Notes: generated by a model not told the origin, from the sequence alone. Numbered from the stretch's first letter, positions 1-11,800 are shown. The stretch is 64,000 bases of DNA from Nematostella vectensis (GCF_932526225.1 NC_064034.1:9301387-9365386); one strand, 5' to 3'. Translations and numbers: made by a program.

Positions 1-66
1 GTGCTTACACACTAACTTATACTCATGCTATTGTTAACTGCGTGGAGCAGTCCGTATCTACACACC

Positions 67-180
67 GACGAGAAGTCAGTCAAATGTGAAGCGCATTCGA
101 TCATTTCGTATGTTAAAGTGCGCTATACAAATGCTACTGACGAGTAAAGTCAGTCACATGTGAAGCGCATTTGATCATGT
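67..180. repeat. Two-copy tandem repeat at the window start
   Basis: About 40 bases at 67-106 recur at 138-180 (shared core GTCAGTCA, then TGTGAAGCGCATT and GATCAT), a period of roughly 73 bp. It lies in the intron upstream of the first visible copy A exon. The preceding donor is outside the window, so it cannot be told whether this repeat is anchored on that donor. Confidence 0.6.
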
Positions 181-270
181 CTCTTTACTGCCTTGGAGCC
201 ATTGAATCTAGTTTAATCATTTTCCCTGCATGTTAACCGCATAGCTAATGTGCATCCTCGGATTCTCTAG

Positions 271-3135
271 GTTTTCAACGCTAGATATAGATCACGACAA
301 TAATGACAAAATGAGCTTTGAGGAGTTCAGTGTGGTCACTGCCGCAGACATTAAGAAATACTTTGACCAGCTTCGAAAGTATAAGTCACGACTGTTGAGC
401 AGAAATAGCCAACAGACATGGTTATGGCATGATGAAGATGAGTTGATGAAGTATGAAGATCTACTAGAGGACTATCATGACAGGTAAGTGGGGCACTTGA
501 AACACACAGCTATTGGTTAGGCTCTGTTTTCAGTAACAAATAGTTATATGACCCTCTGCCTTCACAGTATATTATCAAGCAAAACTGAATATGTGCAAAG
601 TAAGTGGTGGATGTGCATAAGAAATCTCCAGATTTATTGTAGATATTTTTGCTTACACACTCCCCTAGCTAACCCCACTTGAGAGGGGTGCATGGTCAAG
701 ATGGTGGGAAAAAAATAACATCTGAAGGTGGCTATTTCTAACATTCTTGGCATGTTCTCCTTACAGATTTGCAAAACTGACAAAGCTGCCAAGAAAGATT
801 ATTGAACACAGTGAGCCATTACAGGTAATGGCTTTATTTCAAAATATTTGTCACATCTTGCTCAAGCAAATCCTTGCTACACTCTTAATTACATCATAAA
901 GTAATGGAGGGAGCAAGCCTATCCCCAGGCTTCTAAATAGGTTTCCTGTGTTTGGTGAGAGTTGTGATGTCACAGAGAACCATGCCTTGCCCCAGCCCCT
1001 CATGTCTAATGGACAACCACAGGAAATCCCCAACAGAATTTCAGTGAATGGACTGGGTGTGAGCTAAATGTTAAGAAATGACATAACTTAGGTAGCTTCT
1101 GATATAATAATAATTCAAATGAATTCATTACTTTGTGACAGGTTGTACGATATGAAGAACATGGCCACTATCACTGTCATCATGACTCAGAAGTTATCAA
1201 CAAGAATATCACATGTTGTACATATGGGGCAAAGGACTGTAGACTGTGTAGGTAAGTCAACAAGCATCTCACATGTTGTAACATAATTTCTGGGCATGAG
1301 CGATGCGTGCAGCGCTTATTAAAAAAACATATGCTATTCTTACCTAGCCATAGCAGCCCTCAAATTATTGGGGGCGGGGGGGGGGACAATACAAAAACAT
1401 TAAGAAAAAATTGATGAGTAAGGCCACGCCCCTACTGGTCTTTTCCTTATATTTTTTAAAAATATTTGGGGGGGCACCAGCCCCATCCCCTGCTATGGCC
1501 CTGACTTACAATTAACCTATCTTATAAACATAATGCATATATGCATACCTGTCAACCTCCGAAAATCTCAAGGCTTGAGAATTTTTTGGGGGAAGGGGTG
1601 GGTTTAGCCTTGAAGGCGTTTGCCGTATAGAAAGCTCTCACGCACAAATCCACTTATAGATCTCACGAGGGTGTTAGATAAATTGCGCTACGTAAGGGAA
1701 TTATTGTTTCAAATATTTTAATAGAAAATAGACAAAATGACGATTTTCTAAAGAATCATTTTTACGGAAGCGATAATCGCTAAAAAGCAGGAGATTTGGT
1801 GCTCCACTTGGGAGAAGGGGTCCAAAATCTTGAGACTCCTGCCTAATGCGGGAGAGTTGACAGGTATGTATATGATATTGTATTTACCACATCTTGCAGG
1901 TTCTTGACAGTTCTTATCTTCTTGAATGACGTGGAAGCAGGCGGAGAGCTCGCTTTTCCTGTGGCGGACAACAAGACATTTACATGGGAGGTAAGAAAAC
2001 TTTCCAGCCATGGCACAAAATTAGGACAAAAATAAGAAATATCATTTATGTTTTGGACTGGTAATAATAGAATAATAAATGGGACTTACCCGGTTTTGGA
2101 AAGCATGGAATTATATAGCAGGAAAGACAATGCTAGCTTCAAAATAAGCAAAGAAGTCTGACAATCAGTACTTCGTGTTTTGTCCACCATCTTGGTCTCA
2201 AACCACAGGAGACCCGACAATTGTAATATGGCAAGGGTTTTTTTCGACCATTATTTCATCTTCTATCTTATCGATAAAAGGCAAAGAGAGATGCTAAAAC
2301 AACTGGTTTTTAATTGTTATTTCAGTCATGGACAAAGGAATCGAAAAAGAAGTGTAACTTGGCAAAACACTGCTCTGACTCGAACCTTGTGATAACCCCG
2401 AAGAAGGGCAAGGCCATCATGTTCTACAATCATCTAGTGGACCCCAAGTCGAGGTGGATGAGCGCCCTGGACCCGAGGTCCTTTCATGGCGGATGTGACG
2501 TCAAGAAGGGCACAAAATGGGTTGCTAACGTGTGGATAAATGTTATCGGCGATGGTATGAACGAGCTAAAGTCATGGAAAATGAATAGTAATTGGTTATC
2601 AAAAAATAATATTAACCAAGAAGTGGTATCCGCACTACAAACGACTGAAAATATTGATACTGATTTAGAGGAAGCAGAGAATAGATACACTGAAGAGAAA
2701 AATGTGAAAAATGAGGAAGCGCAAGAAGAGGATCGGACTCTAAACTCACCACCTGAACGGATTGGGGAGGAAGTGCATGTAGAAGAAATGAACGATGAAT
2801 TTGTTACCCAATCTGAGGGTACTGAAGGGCCCCCACCCCTCCCCACAGAGGGCGAGCAAATAAAAGGTCCCCAGGGACCCAAGGTAAAACTGTCTGTTAC
2901 CCCGGCTCCGCTACCGCTGCCTCTGGAACAGTTGACACCAAAAGAACCGAAGGGACCTAAAGTGACTACCCCTCCAAAACCCAAGGAGGAATCGGGAGAT
3001 CGAATTCTCAGATCAGTGATGTTATTAATTGATGAACTTGACCAGGTTGAGCTAGAGATTGTGGCTAGAAATTTACATACGCGACTAAAACTGGTCTGCG
3101 TACCACTAATAATGAACCCCATGGGATCTATATAG
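271..3135 (+). CDS. P4HTM-like: Transmembrane prolyl 4-hydroxylase-like, copy A (5' partial)
   Basis: This is the C-terminal part of a P4HTM-type 2-oxoglutarate/Fe(II) dioxygenase; in vertebrates the family is ER-bound and can hydroxylate HIF-alpha. Exons read as 271-483, 767-824, 1142-1251, 1900-1990 and 2326-3135, all GT/AG and in phase. The first exon begins inside a canonical EF-hand loop (DHDNNDKMSFEE). The third carries the iron-binding HxD within HYHCHHDSE. The last carries the distal histidine and 2-oxoglutarate lysine in FHGGCDVKKGTKW. Earlier exons lie upstream of the window. After the catalytic domain there is a tail of about 180 residues, acidic and then rich in Pro, Gly and Lys (for example GPQGPK), which is absent from the human protein as I remember it. 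The tail's function is unknown. The gene lies just upstream of paralogue B on the same strand, so a tandem duplication is likely. Confidence 0.88.
1196..1283 (+). repeat. Tandem duplication spanning the exon 1142-1251 donor
   Basis: A 60-bp period repeat starts inside the exon (TCAACAAGAATATCACATG at 1197) and restarts at 1257, five bases into the intron (TCAACAAGCATCTCACATG). The real splice donor (AG/GTAAGT at 1251/1252) sits inside the first unit. The second unit is incomplete and ends near 1283. Confidence 0.75.
1344..1504. mobile_element. Short inverted-repeat element with G-runs
   Basis: The ends resemble inverted copies of GGCCATAGCAGGG (left near 1344, right near 1504) and enclose poly-G tracts. 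It is probably a non-autonomous DNA transposon copy in intron 3 of copy A. The inverted match is imperfect and no target duplication was confirmed. Confidence 0.35.
1544..1868. mobile_element. MITE with CATACCTGTCAAC terminal inverted repeats
   Basis: CATACCTGTCAACCTCC at 1544 is mirrored by GAGAGTTGACAGGTATG ending at 1868, giving a non-coding element of about 325 bp. The inner parts also mirror loosely (AATCTCAAGGCTTGAG against CCAAAATCTTGAGACTCC). It fills much of intron 3 of copy A and ends about 30 bp before the acceptor of the 1900-1990 exon. Confidence 0.65.
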
Positions 3136-3901
3136 ACTTGCACGATACATCAGTGTATATAATACTATACAAATATTTATAGACTGGCTACAGGCTATTT
3201 GCTAGATTGACAACTGTAATAATAAGATCATTAGCGTAGAATTGAACGTTCTTTGTATAAATTTTGTCTAAAGATTTTTACTTCTCGAAAGTTTTGTAAA
3301 AGCCAACAGTGTCGAGAATAAATTTTCAAGCATGGAGCACATCAAATTTGCTTTGCCTTCTTTAAGCATTGAGAACAATTTCTATATTGATCGCGAGAAT
3401 CTCATTTCTTAATTGGAAAAATAAATGGCGTTACTAGGGGGAATTTAAAGTTTAGCATTATCAATACAATATTGAATACAAACGGTAGTTACGGGTATAC
3501 AAAAAAGAACGCTTTATTAATAATTGATAACTTATTGTCAATAAAAATCAACCTGTCTTTTGTAAGAAAAAAATGCTGTCTTGCTTTAAGACTAACTTCT
3601 TTTAAACCCTTAACTGCCTTTAATAAAAAAATCTTGAAATACATATCTAACTAGGGAGTGTTTATTAATTCGTGAGTGTATAAACGGAAACTAGAAGCAC
3701 TGTGTCCCATTCTCATGGTGACATTTGAAATCTGAGACGCCAAACAACCCGCCAGCGGTAACAATAACAACTTTTGGCAAACACGTGGTCCCTGGCCGGT
3801 ACCTTTTGGCGACCAAGGGCTTTGTTCAGTCGTCTTACACTATCCACGGAAGATACTGAACTTGAGAAGTCAGAGTCTTGCTAAGTTGTGATTCATAGAA
3901 G
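3136..3901. other. Intergenic region between P4HTM-like copies A and B
   Basis: A poly(A) signal AATAAA lies at 3317-3322, about 185 bp after the copy A stop codon. The remainder is AT-rich with no convincing coding sequence. The last 200 bp or so should hold the promoter and 5' UTR of copy B; no TATA box was recognised with confidence. Confidence 0.6.
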
Positions 3902-6900
3902 ATGGAGCTTATGTTAGGGATCTTTTTTATGGTCGCTGTGACGTGCCAGGCACAGGGTCCGAACATCATCAGTCGGATGGACACATCGCTTCCAAGACTG
4001 GATCCCGTCAGGGTGAGTGTGGGGAAGTTATCAGGGAACAGCGTATACAGTCGGGGACGAGCTATTAGCTCCCTTAATTTGTATCAAATAGCACTGTACA
4101 CGCAAATATAACCACGCTCAATGCATTGTAAAAAGAAAAAGAAAGTGACTTGCTTTTCGAACTAACGTAGCACTAACGTGATATTCGCACGTAAGATATC
4201 GACATTTTCAGACAATCTTTTCGATCCCAGTTGGTCAAATTGATAAAGGAAATACATATTTGTTAAAAGTACCCTATAATTATCATAGTCTAGAATCATC
4301 ATAAGTGGTACCAGTCGCTAAGGAATAAAATCGTTTTAAAATCAAAAACCTGTTTGCATGTTCGCAGACGTGATCTCTGTCATGATAGAATGTATTAAAT
4401 TAAATTAAGCTAAGGTTAACAAAAACATGAGAGCAGGGTGGCATGTTTTTAACACTTTTAAAGGATCAAAATGGTATAATAACTCGGGATCACCATTTGG
4501 TGAGTTATAGAAGTATAGTTAGGTAACAGAACATGAGAATGGAGAAAAAACACACAGTAACAAACAAATCGATATTAATGGCCATATGAAAACAGTATTT
4601 TCGTTCAATTAAGCACAGTTACTAGCCAGGAGGGGAGAGCTTCATGGCGGTTCGTGAATTCCCTATCCCTGTTTGAATTTATTTACTCAATGTTTACTAC
4701 TATTGCCTTTTTATTTACTACACCTCTTTATTAGGTTGGATATGAACGAGAAGTGATTCAGTTTCAACTGTCTGGTGAACGAGCCAATAAGGTCATTGTC
4801 AAAACTGTCAGCGTCAAACCACCAATATTCAGTAAGTCATGCGCAACTTCAGTACACATGCAGCTTCAGTAAGTCATATGCAACTTTAGTAAGCCATACG
4901 CATCTTCAATAACGCCCAGGTTGCAACTTCAGTTAATTAGAAACAGTAAGTTCAGTAAGTCAGCTTCAACCTCCTTTTCAATATTATGAAATAATATTAA
5001 TATTAAAGTGGGCAACTGCCTTCTTTACTAAAAGCACCACAACAACGTCCGGCTTTAAATGCATTAGTTAAAACAAGACTGATTCTTCGCGATAGGTATC
5101 CAGCCAAATCCTAAATAAAATACAAAAAAGGAAGACATACGCGAACAGCGACTTGATGTGCTAACAGTCTATCTGATGCACACCATTGATGGATATAGGA
5201 ACCTTTTATTTACAAGTTGCATCTTTTTCAGCCATCGAAGATTTCATCACAGAAGCAGAGTGCAAGCACATTATAATGTACGCAAAGCGCTTGGGCTTAG
5301 AGAAGAGTCCGCTGACCAAAGACTCCGTGGTTATCGAGGATGAGACATCCATGCGAACCTTCAAAAAATGGGACTGGGACGGAGACGGTTACATAGAACC
5401 AGCCGAGGTGTCTTCCCTTCCAGGCAAAGGGGACCTCTACCTCACCGAGGATGACGTACTTGACATGTAAGCGTACAGCTACATTCTAGTCTTATGGCTG
5501 GGGAAAGGATCTCATAGATCCAGTGAAGGCCGGCCTCTATTCAAGCGAATGGACTCATTTTAAAATTATCCATGCGTAATAAGTGGAGAGAGGATTGCGG
5601 AAGAAAAAACACCTTGTCTCACGATCAGCAATTTGATAATACTGAGATTATTTTCATTTGAAGGTTCAAGGAGCTCGATATGGACCAAGACAAGGATGGT
5701 AAGGAATCATTAAAAGCTCGAAATATCAACAAATGAGCATCGCCAAGAATTGTTTGTTAAAAAGTGCAGACGAGATGTGTCTGTCATTTAACCGTACAAA
5801 TACGCAAACCATAACATCTTACTTTTACACAAGCAGCCAAGGCACACCATATTAAACCTCACACCATCATTTAACTGTTCTTCAACAATGTTAGTGATGT
5901 TCACACGAGGCTTAGGACCTAGTTTATCCTCATGCTCACATACTACTAACACAAATCAATACTAATGGTCGGTTTACCAACATCACAATGTCGCCCGATA
6001 GTAATCGGGTAGACTGATGTACATTTTTTAATCCAGGTCGCATCAGCTTTGATGAATTCTGGCGGATAGGCGTAACCAACATAAAGAACCACTTTGACAA
6101 GCTCCGCAAGGTACCACATCTGCGCAGTCGCCACAGCGAACAAGCCTGGATGTTCCACGATAACCCCAAGTACCCTCTTCTCGCTGATCTCCACGGCAGG
6201 CTTTCCCGTCTCACTGGTCTACCCAAATACATGATTCGCAATTCAGAACCGATCCAGGTCAGTCTTCAGGTCGCTCATGGGACGGGGGAATGGAAGGTGC
6301 TCGCTGACCTGAAAGGGCTGTCTCGGCTGTTCATGAGAATTCCGATCATAAGAAGAATTCGTTACACCTTGTTTGCTATCTAGTAGTTTTTCTTGAGCCA
6401 CTCCCAAATCTAGTGCTTTTCTGATACACCGCTAGTCTCATGTATATTCTTGTTCTTATCATGCTCACCCTTACAATGATCTATGCTCATCGGTAATCGG
6501 TATGTGCAGGCTGATTAAGTTATTCTCAGAGGTTGACATTGAATGCTTCCCACTGGTGGTCGTTTTATACAGGTTGTTAAGTACAAAGAGCACGGTCACT
6601 ACCACGCCCATCACGACTCGGACGAGCTGAACGCCACGCTGCCATGCTGCTCGTTCCACAAGGAAGAAAACTGCCGGCTCTGCAGGTAACTCGCCCAACT
6701 CGCTAGAACCAGAACATTGCTATCGCTGCAGGAATTTGCCCATCAGGCTAGAAGTAGAACATCACTAGCGCTGCAGGAATTCGCCTATCAGGCTAAAAGT
6801 AAAATATTACCAACATTGCAGCTAATCCGCCCATGAGGCTAGAAGTAGAACATCACTAGCGCTGCAGGTAATCCGCCCAACAGGCTAGAAGTAAAATATT

Positions 6901-8190
6901 AGCAGCATTGCAGCTAATCCGCCCAACAGGCTAAAAGTAAAATATTAGCAGCATTGCAGCTAATCCGCCCATCAAGCTAGGAATAGAATATCACTAGTAC
7001 TGTTATAGTTTCATCCTCCTATTAATAATCTGATATACAATAAGTAGAACTAGTCAAGGCGAAACAATCTAAGTTGCATCGTGTTGCATGCAGTACGCGT
7101 AACTGAAGACAGAAGTGATAGCAGGATAAAAAAGAGGCGCGTACTTCCAAATTGAATTTAAAAGTAGATCGAGGTTAACCTGCCTAGAGCTTTGGTAAAG
7201 AAATGAAGCACTCTTTTAATTCTAACGCCTGATAGAACTAAGTTAACAATGCAAGTATAGGACGACAATGATGACCCCATTGATATGTTGCAGATACATG
7301 ACGGTGCTGTTTTTCTTGAACGAGCCGGAGGAGGGTGGCCAAACAGCATTCCCGTATGCCAACAACGACACGTTCACAGAAGAGGTAAGAATCGCGCTTT
7401 TACACATTCACACATGCACCTTTTGCTTTTCGTTTCCGAATCCATATTGATGACAATAATGGCGGGAGTGCATACTAGGTGGAAGTGGTGAAGTATTTTA
7501 AGGAAACTGACAACGATAGCCCAGTTGCGCTAGCCTCAACCAAGTTGCGCTAACCTTAGGCCAGTTGCGCTAACCCAACCCAGTTGCGCTAGCCCTATAC
7601 CAGTTGCGCCAACTCACAGCAGCTGGGCTAAACATAGCCATAGTCTCGTTCTCGGCTTCCTTAGTATTCTCTTCATTTCCAAATCTCGCTAGGTTTAGTG
7701 TACGTACTACCAGGGTACCTGTGAGCTTACAAGCTGAACTTGTGTGTTTTAGGGCTTACGTCGGGAAAGACGGAAGGTAAACCTCGCACGTCACTGTAAA
7801 GATGCCAACGTGGTGATCAAACCCAAGCGAGGAATGGCAGTCATGTGGTACAACCACGAGCGAGAGCCTAGCTCCGGATGGCTCGGGAAGCTTGACAGGC
7901 GGACCTACCACGGCGGATGTGACGTCATCAAGGGCGAGAAATGGATCGCTAACGCGTGGCTCAATGTGATTGGTGAGATCAATTCGGATGAATCATTCAA
8001 AGGATGGTTGCATTCGTACGAAGGGGAGGATGGACTGATAGCCGAAAACATGCAGACGGAGAGAACACTGCAAGGACCGCCGGGAAAGGAAGGCGAAGAG
8101 ATAAAGGGAGAGACAGGGAAGACTTCGAGCAAGCAACAAGAGAGTGGGACAGCAGGGGTACAGGAAGGCAAGAGCAGGGAGGACTTGTAA
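3902..8190 (+). CDS. P4HTM-like: Transmembrane prolyl 4-hydroxylase-like, copy B (complete)
   Basis: Eight exons join in phase to 446 residues: 3902-4012, 4735-4831, 5232-5466, 5664-5698, 6037-6257, 6573-6685, 7294-7384, 7753-8190. A hydrophobic start (residues about 1-19) looks like a signal peptide or signal anchor. The region VGYEREVIQF followed by IEDFITEAECKHII matches the pre-catalytic part of human P4HTM. Two EF-hands lie at about 117-128 (DWDGDGYIEPAE) and 155-166 (DQDKDGRISFDE, split by an intron). Iron ligands are H246 and D248 (HAHHD) and H354; K364 should bind 2-oxoglutarate. Expected role is an ER-bound, calcium-linked prolyl hydroxylase of the oxygen-sensing type. The tail after about residue 375 is polar and includes a collagen-like GPPGKEGEE stretch, echoing copy A. 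Its 3' end converges with PHF24. Confidence 0.93.
4828..4971 (+). repeat. Donor-anchored minisatellite, P4HTM-like B intron 2
   Basis: About eight degenerate units of 14-23 bp begin TTCAGTAAGTCA, starting at 4828, 4848, 4865, 4885, 4905, 4928, 4951 and 4965. The first unit is the genuine exon/intron junction (TTCA/GTAAGT, exon end 4831), so later units carry extra GTAAG donor-like motifs inside the intron. Confidence 0.85.
6681..7003 (+). repeat. Donor-anchored minisatellite, P4HTM-like B intron 6
   Basis: Seven units of 45-46 bp each begin TGCAG and continue with a variable form of GTAATCCGCCCAACAGGCTA. The first unit starts at the real donor (TGCAG/GTAACT, exon end 6685). The fifth unit restores a good donor look-alike (TGCAGGTAATC). 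The units appear to alternate between two subtypes (endings near CTAGCGC or CAGCAT). Confidence 0.9.
7515..7630. repeat. Short tandem repeat, core CCAGTTGCGCTA
   Basis: Five to six degenerate copies of about 20-22 bp share the core CCAGTTGCGCTA in intron 7 of P4HTM-like copy B. This one is not placed at a splice site. Confidence 0.8.
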
Positions 8191-8514
8191 TCAAGTCGGA
8201 ACTATTCACACATCTCTAGAGGGTTATGCAAGATAACGTAATGTTATGTAACATAACGTAATCATCCGTGGTTAATGCCATGGTTTATAACGTTATCCTT
8301 AAAATAACTTTGAGACACAGACGGAGTATAGGGAGACAATGCTTTGAAGGACTTGTAGTCGGATCACAGTATGGGCAATTTAAAGAAAGGTCAGTACCGA
8401 GTCGGAACTTTTCATAAACAAGGATTTTTTTTGTAGCTTTTTCTGTGTGTGATTTTTTTAGGAGAGATTGATTTGTAATAATTTATAAATATCTTAAAAT
8501 AAAAAAAAGTTATC

Positions 8515-8565
8515 AATAAATGTACCACGTGCACACGCTGTAAATAATCTGATGCTGACTTTATT
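8515..8565. terminator. Overlapping convergent poly(A) signals
   Basis: AATAAA on the + strand at 8515-8520 can end P4HTM-like copy B. TTTATT at 8560-8565 reads as AATAAA on the - strand and can end PHF24. The two 3' UTRs would abut or overlap slightly. Confidence 0.6.
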
Positions 8566-8820
8566 ATCTTATTTCGTTTTTAGGAGAAGGGGGCTGTGAG
8601 CAGGTTATAAAATTGCATTGATATGTTCGGTGTGTACCATTAGCATTCGCAAGGTTGCCATGGCAATCGTGACCATAGAAAAATACAAGCTGCCTTTACA
8701 GCCTAGCTCGTGCTCCCAGAATAAGGTCCCTTCAGATCGTCCTTCTAAATGCCCCGCGTAACCAAAGTATCCAGGGTAAGCTTGTTCTACTCAATACGGT
8801 ACCTTGCGGCCCAACCCGCA

Positions 8821-11800
8821 CTAGGTTTCCTCGCCATACGTTATCTCTTCTGTGTCAAGTCTTGGGATGTACGGCTGCTGACTTGCGGTATTTGGTCGCG
8901 CGGCCAGCACCGCAAGGGCGTGGCTCTTAAGGAAGTCCCCCCAGCTTACTTCCCGTTTCCTTGCCAGGGAAATCCGGCCGTCGTCCTTCTCCTCCACCCC
9001 TAGCCACGCCCCAATAGGAATGAGTCCCGGCTCAAGGTTTATCATGGAAATGTACCACTGCTTAAAGGCGCGCCGCGCATCTTGAATACAGATATGACCT
9101 TTGTTTGATGGGTCGTAGACTCGAAAATAGCGCTTTATCCTTGCAATCTCGCGCGGTAGGAGAAGCTTGATAAGATCAGTCTAGAAGAATATAAGAAAAC
9201 GATATATTATTACAAGGAAACAAAATAGGATAGAGGCATTATTTGATTCAAAAGGGTGCACATATATGTGCGAATTCCCATGTGGTGCGCTAAAGAAACA
9301 TTAGGTCTAATAAGTAAGGCATAAATGAGTGAGTGGGTGGGTGGGTGGGTGGGTGGGTGGGTTTGAGTGAGTGAGTGAGTGAGTGAGTGAGTGAGTGAGT
9401 GGGTGGGTGGGTGGGTGGGTGGGTGGGTGGGTGAGTGAGTGAGTGAGTGAGTGAGTGAGTGAGTGAGTGAGTGAGTGAGTGAGTGAGTGAGTGGGTGGGT
9501 GAGTGGGTGAGTGGGTGAGTGGGTGAGTGGGTGAGTGGGTGAGTGAGTGGGTGAGTGAGTGGGCGGTGTGCGTGCGTGTGTGTGTGTGTGTGTGTGGGGG
9601 GGTCCTTCCCCCTGGCTACAACCCTGTAGGCAGAAGTTCCCTAGTGCATATGGTATGGGGCAAATGTTAAAAAATATGTTTTTATATAAAAAGCAGTATG
9701 GTAGTGTCCACGACACTTCTCATCACTGACCGGTTTCTTTTTGCCGAGCAGCATGACGGCCATAGGTGTCATGAACTCCCACCAGTCGATAAGGCCGGTA
9801 CCATCACGGTCCATGTCGTTAAATATTCGCATCTCCTGGATATAGCGGTAATCAGGCATCTCTCGGCCCATCAGACGCTTGTACTTCTCCTGCTGATAGT
9901 TGATGAACTCCTCGCGAGAGATTAACGAATCTAGGCAAGGGAAGACAAAAGTTATCATCAGAACAACATTGAAGTAGCCTATTTTCTAACAAACCTTGTA
10001 ATAAATTTTTAACTCTTTGTAATTGCTTTGTCGCAGTCAAGAAAATAAGTCACCTCGTTCTTCCTTATTAACTGTGTCAGCCGTCTTTTTGTCATCCTAG
10101 CAAAATACTAAGTGCAAGGAAGCATCCATTTTCACCGGCTGATTTGGGGAAAGTTATTGTGAAATTTTCGATCGAAATTGTAAAGAAATGATAAAACTTC
10201 GATTTTAGATAGTTATTTCGAAATTTCTTCACATAATTTATCTTTTAATTATAAATGATAACTATAACAAAGGTGTCAGACTAGGGCTCCTTAAGTGTGG
10301 CACAAAACAGTCAGAAATACAATTTACCTTTGTTTACATCAACTTCGTCGAATGTTTCCATTAGCTCGACTTTTTCTACGTCTTTCAGAAGCCAAAACAA
10401 ACTTTCCTGTAGTAAAAGAAGAATTAAGAGATCGACAAGATAGAGAAGTGAAAATAAGCAATACCACGTGGGCCAATCACCAAAGTACACTATCGCATAG
10501 GGTTGTTTTTCCCTTTGGGAATGTGCCCTGTCTAAAATTCCATTATTTCGACTGTCTTTGAGAATCTCGAGTCTCAAGAAAGAATAGAGGGGGTAATAAA
10601 GATGGCATAGTAATGTCATTTAACGACACCGAGAAGGATACCGCCGTTCTCATGGACTAGCGTTTTGAGTCGAAGGAGAATAATACATGGGGGTCATAAA
10701 GATAGTGTTATATCCAAGGACATATGCAGGTTGCCATGTTCTCACGGACTACCTATGAAAATAGTTTCGTCCCTCAAAACAAGATTGGCGTCGGAATGAT
10801 GGTATAGTGTAATTATTCAACTTACGCATTCGGGGCAGGCCCATCCAATGCCGGAATGTGCTAGTAGCAAAGCTTCGTTCTGTAGTTCGTCCGTGAGGTA
10901 TCCGCGTCTTTTCAGGCAGTCCGAGTGATAGACGCGCGTGCAAAGCCTGCACGGATTCAGGATCTGGTTGCCACATGGTACCTGGTTACAATAGTAGCAC
11001 AACATATCCCAGGATTCCTGAGGGGGGAAGGCAGAGCAACGCAGGATTTATAATAATATCATCTCGCATCAAAACATAAATAAGCACCTCCTAAAGAGTG
11101 CCTCGCCGACTTTATAGAATCCGATGACGTGGGGAGTGAACATTAGAATGGAACAAAAGATGACAGTGCTACCACGACAAACTTTTATAATCGGAAGCTT
11201 GTTTTGTTATGTTTATGGAAGGATGTTTGCTCCTTGTATGTTGTAAAAAGTACTTTTATAAACATTTTGTTAAAAGCATCTTGCCTGGGGTATGAAAAAT
11301 TGAACATGCGCAGGCGTGTACTTAGGCCGCAAAAAAAAAATGGGTAAATTTTTCTGAAGGATTACCAAATACTATTATTTTTCCACAAAGACACTGCACA
11401 TCATCCGTGTGATAGCTATGCCCAACGCGGGTTCACCCGTATAATAGCCATACCCACCGCGGGTTCCTCCGTATATATACTCACCGCGGGTTCATCGGTG
11501 TTGTAGGGTGCCATGGTCTCCACATCGACTTCCTCTACCGCCATATCGCTCTGCACCTGCTTAAGGAAGCCCAGCGCGCTAGACAGTTTGCGAATCTGCT
11601 TACGCACCGAGGATCTTCGTCTCTCTGTGGTCGTGGCTATGGAGTCTCGTAGCGCGCTCCAAGCTAAACTTGTATCCACCACGCTGAAGTGCCGATACCC
11701 TTGGTGCACTGCTGATCTGCACGAAGAGAAAGAGAGTGAAGCACCAGCGTGATTATTAACTGGGTCGTAGCCAGAAATAAACATGTTCTATTTTATACAT

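Noticed and set aside
2484-3143. 219-residue reading frame antisense to the last exon of P4HTM-like A
   Set aside because: It mirrors a stop-poor coding exon with Pro/Gly bias and has no domain of its own.
9210-9716. 168-residue reading frame rich in Thr, His, Ser and Pro
   Set aside because: It is a translation of the GAGT/GGGT microsatellite in a PHF24 intron.
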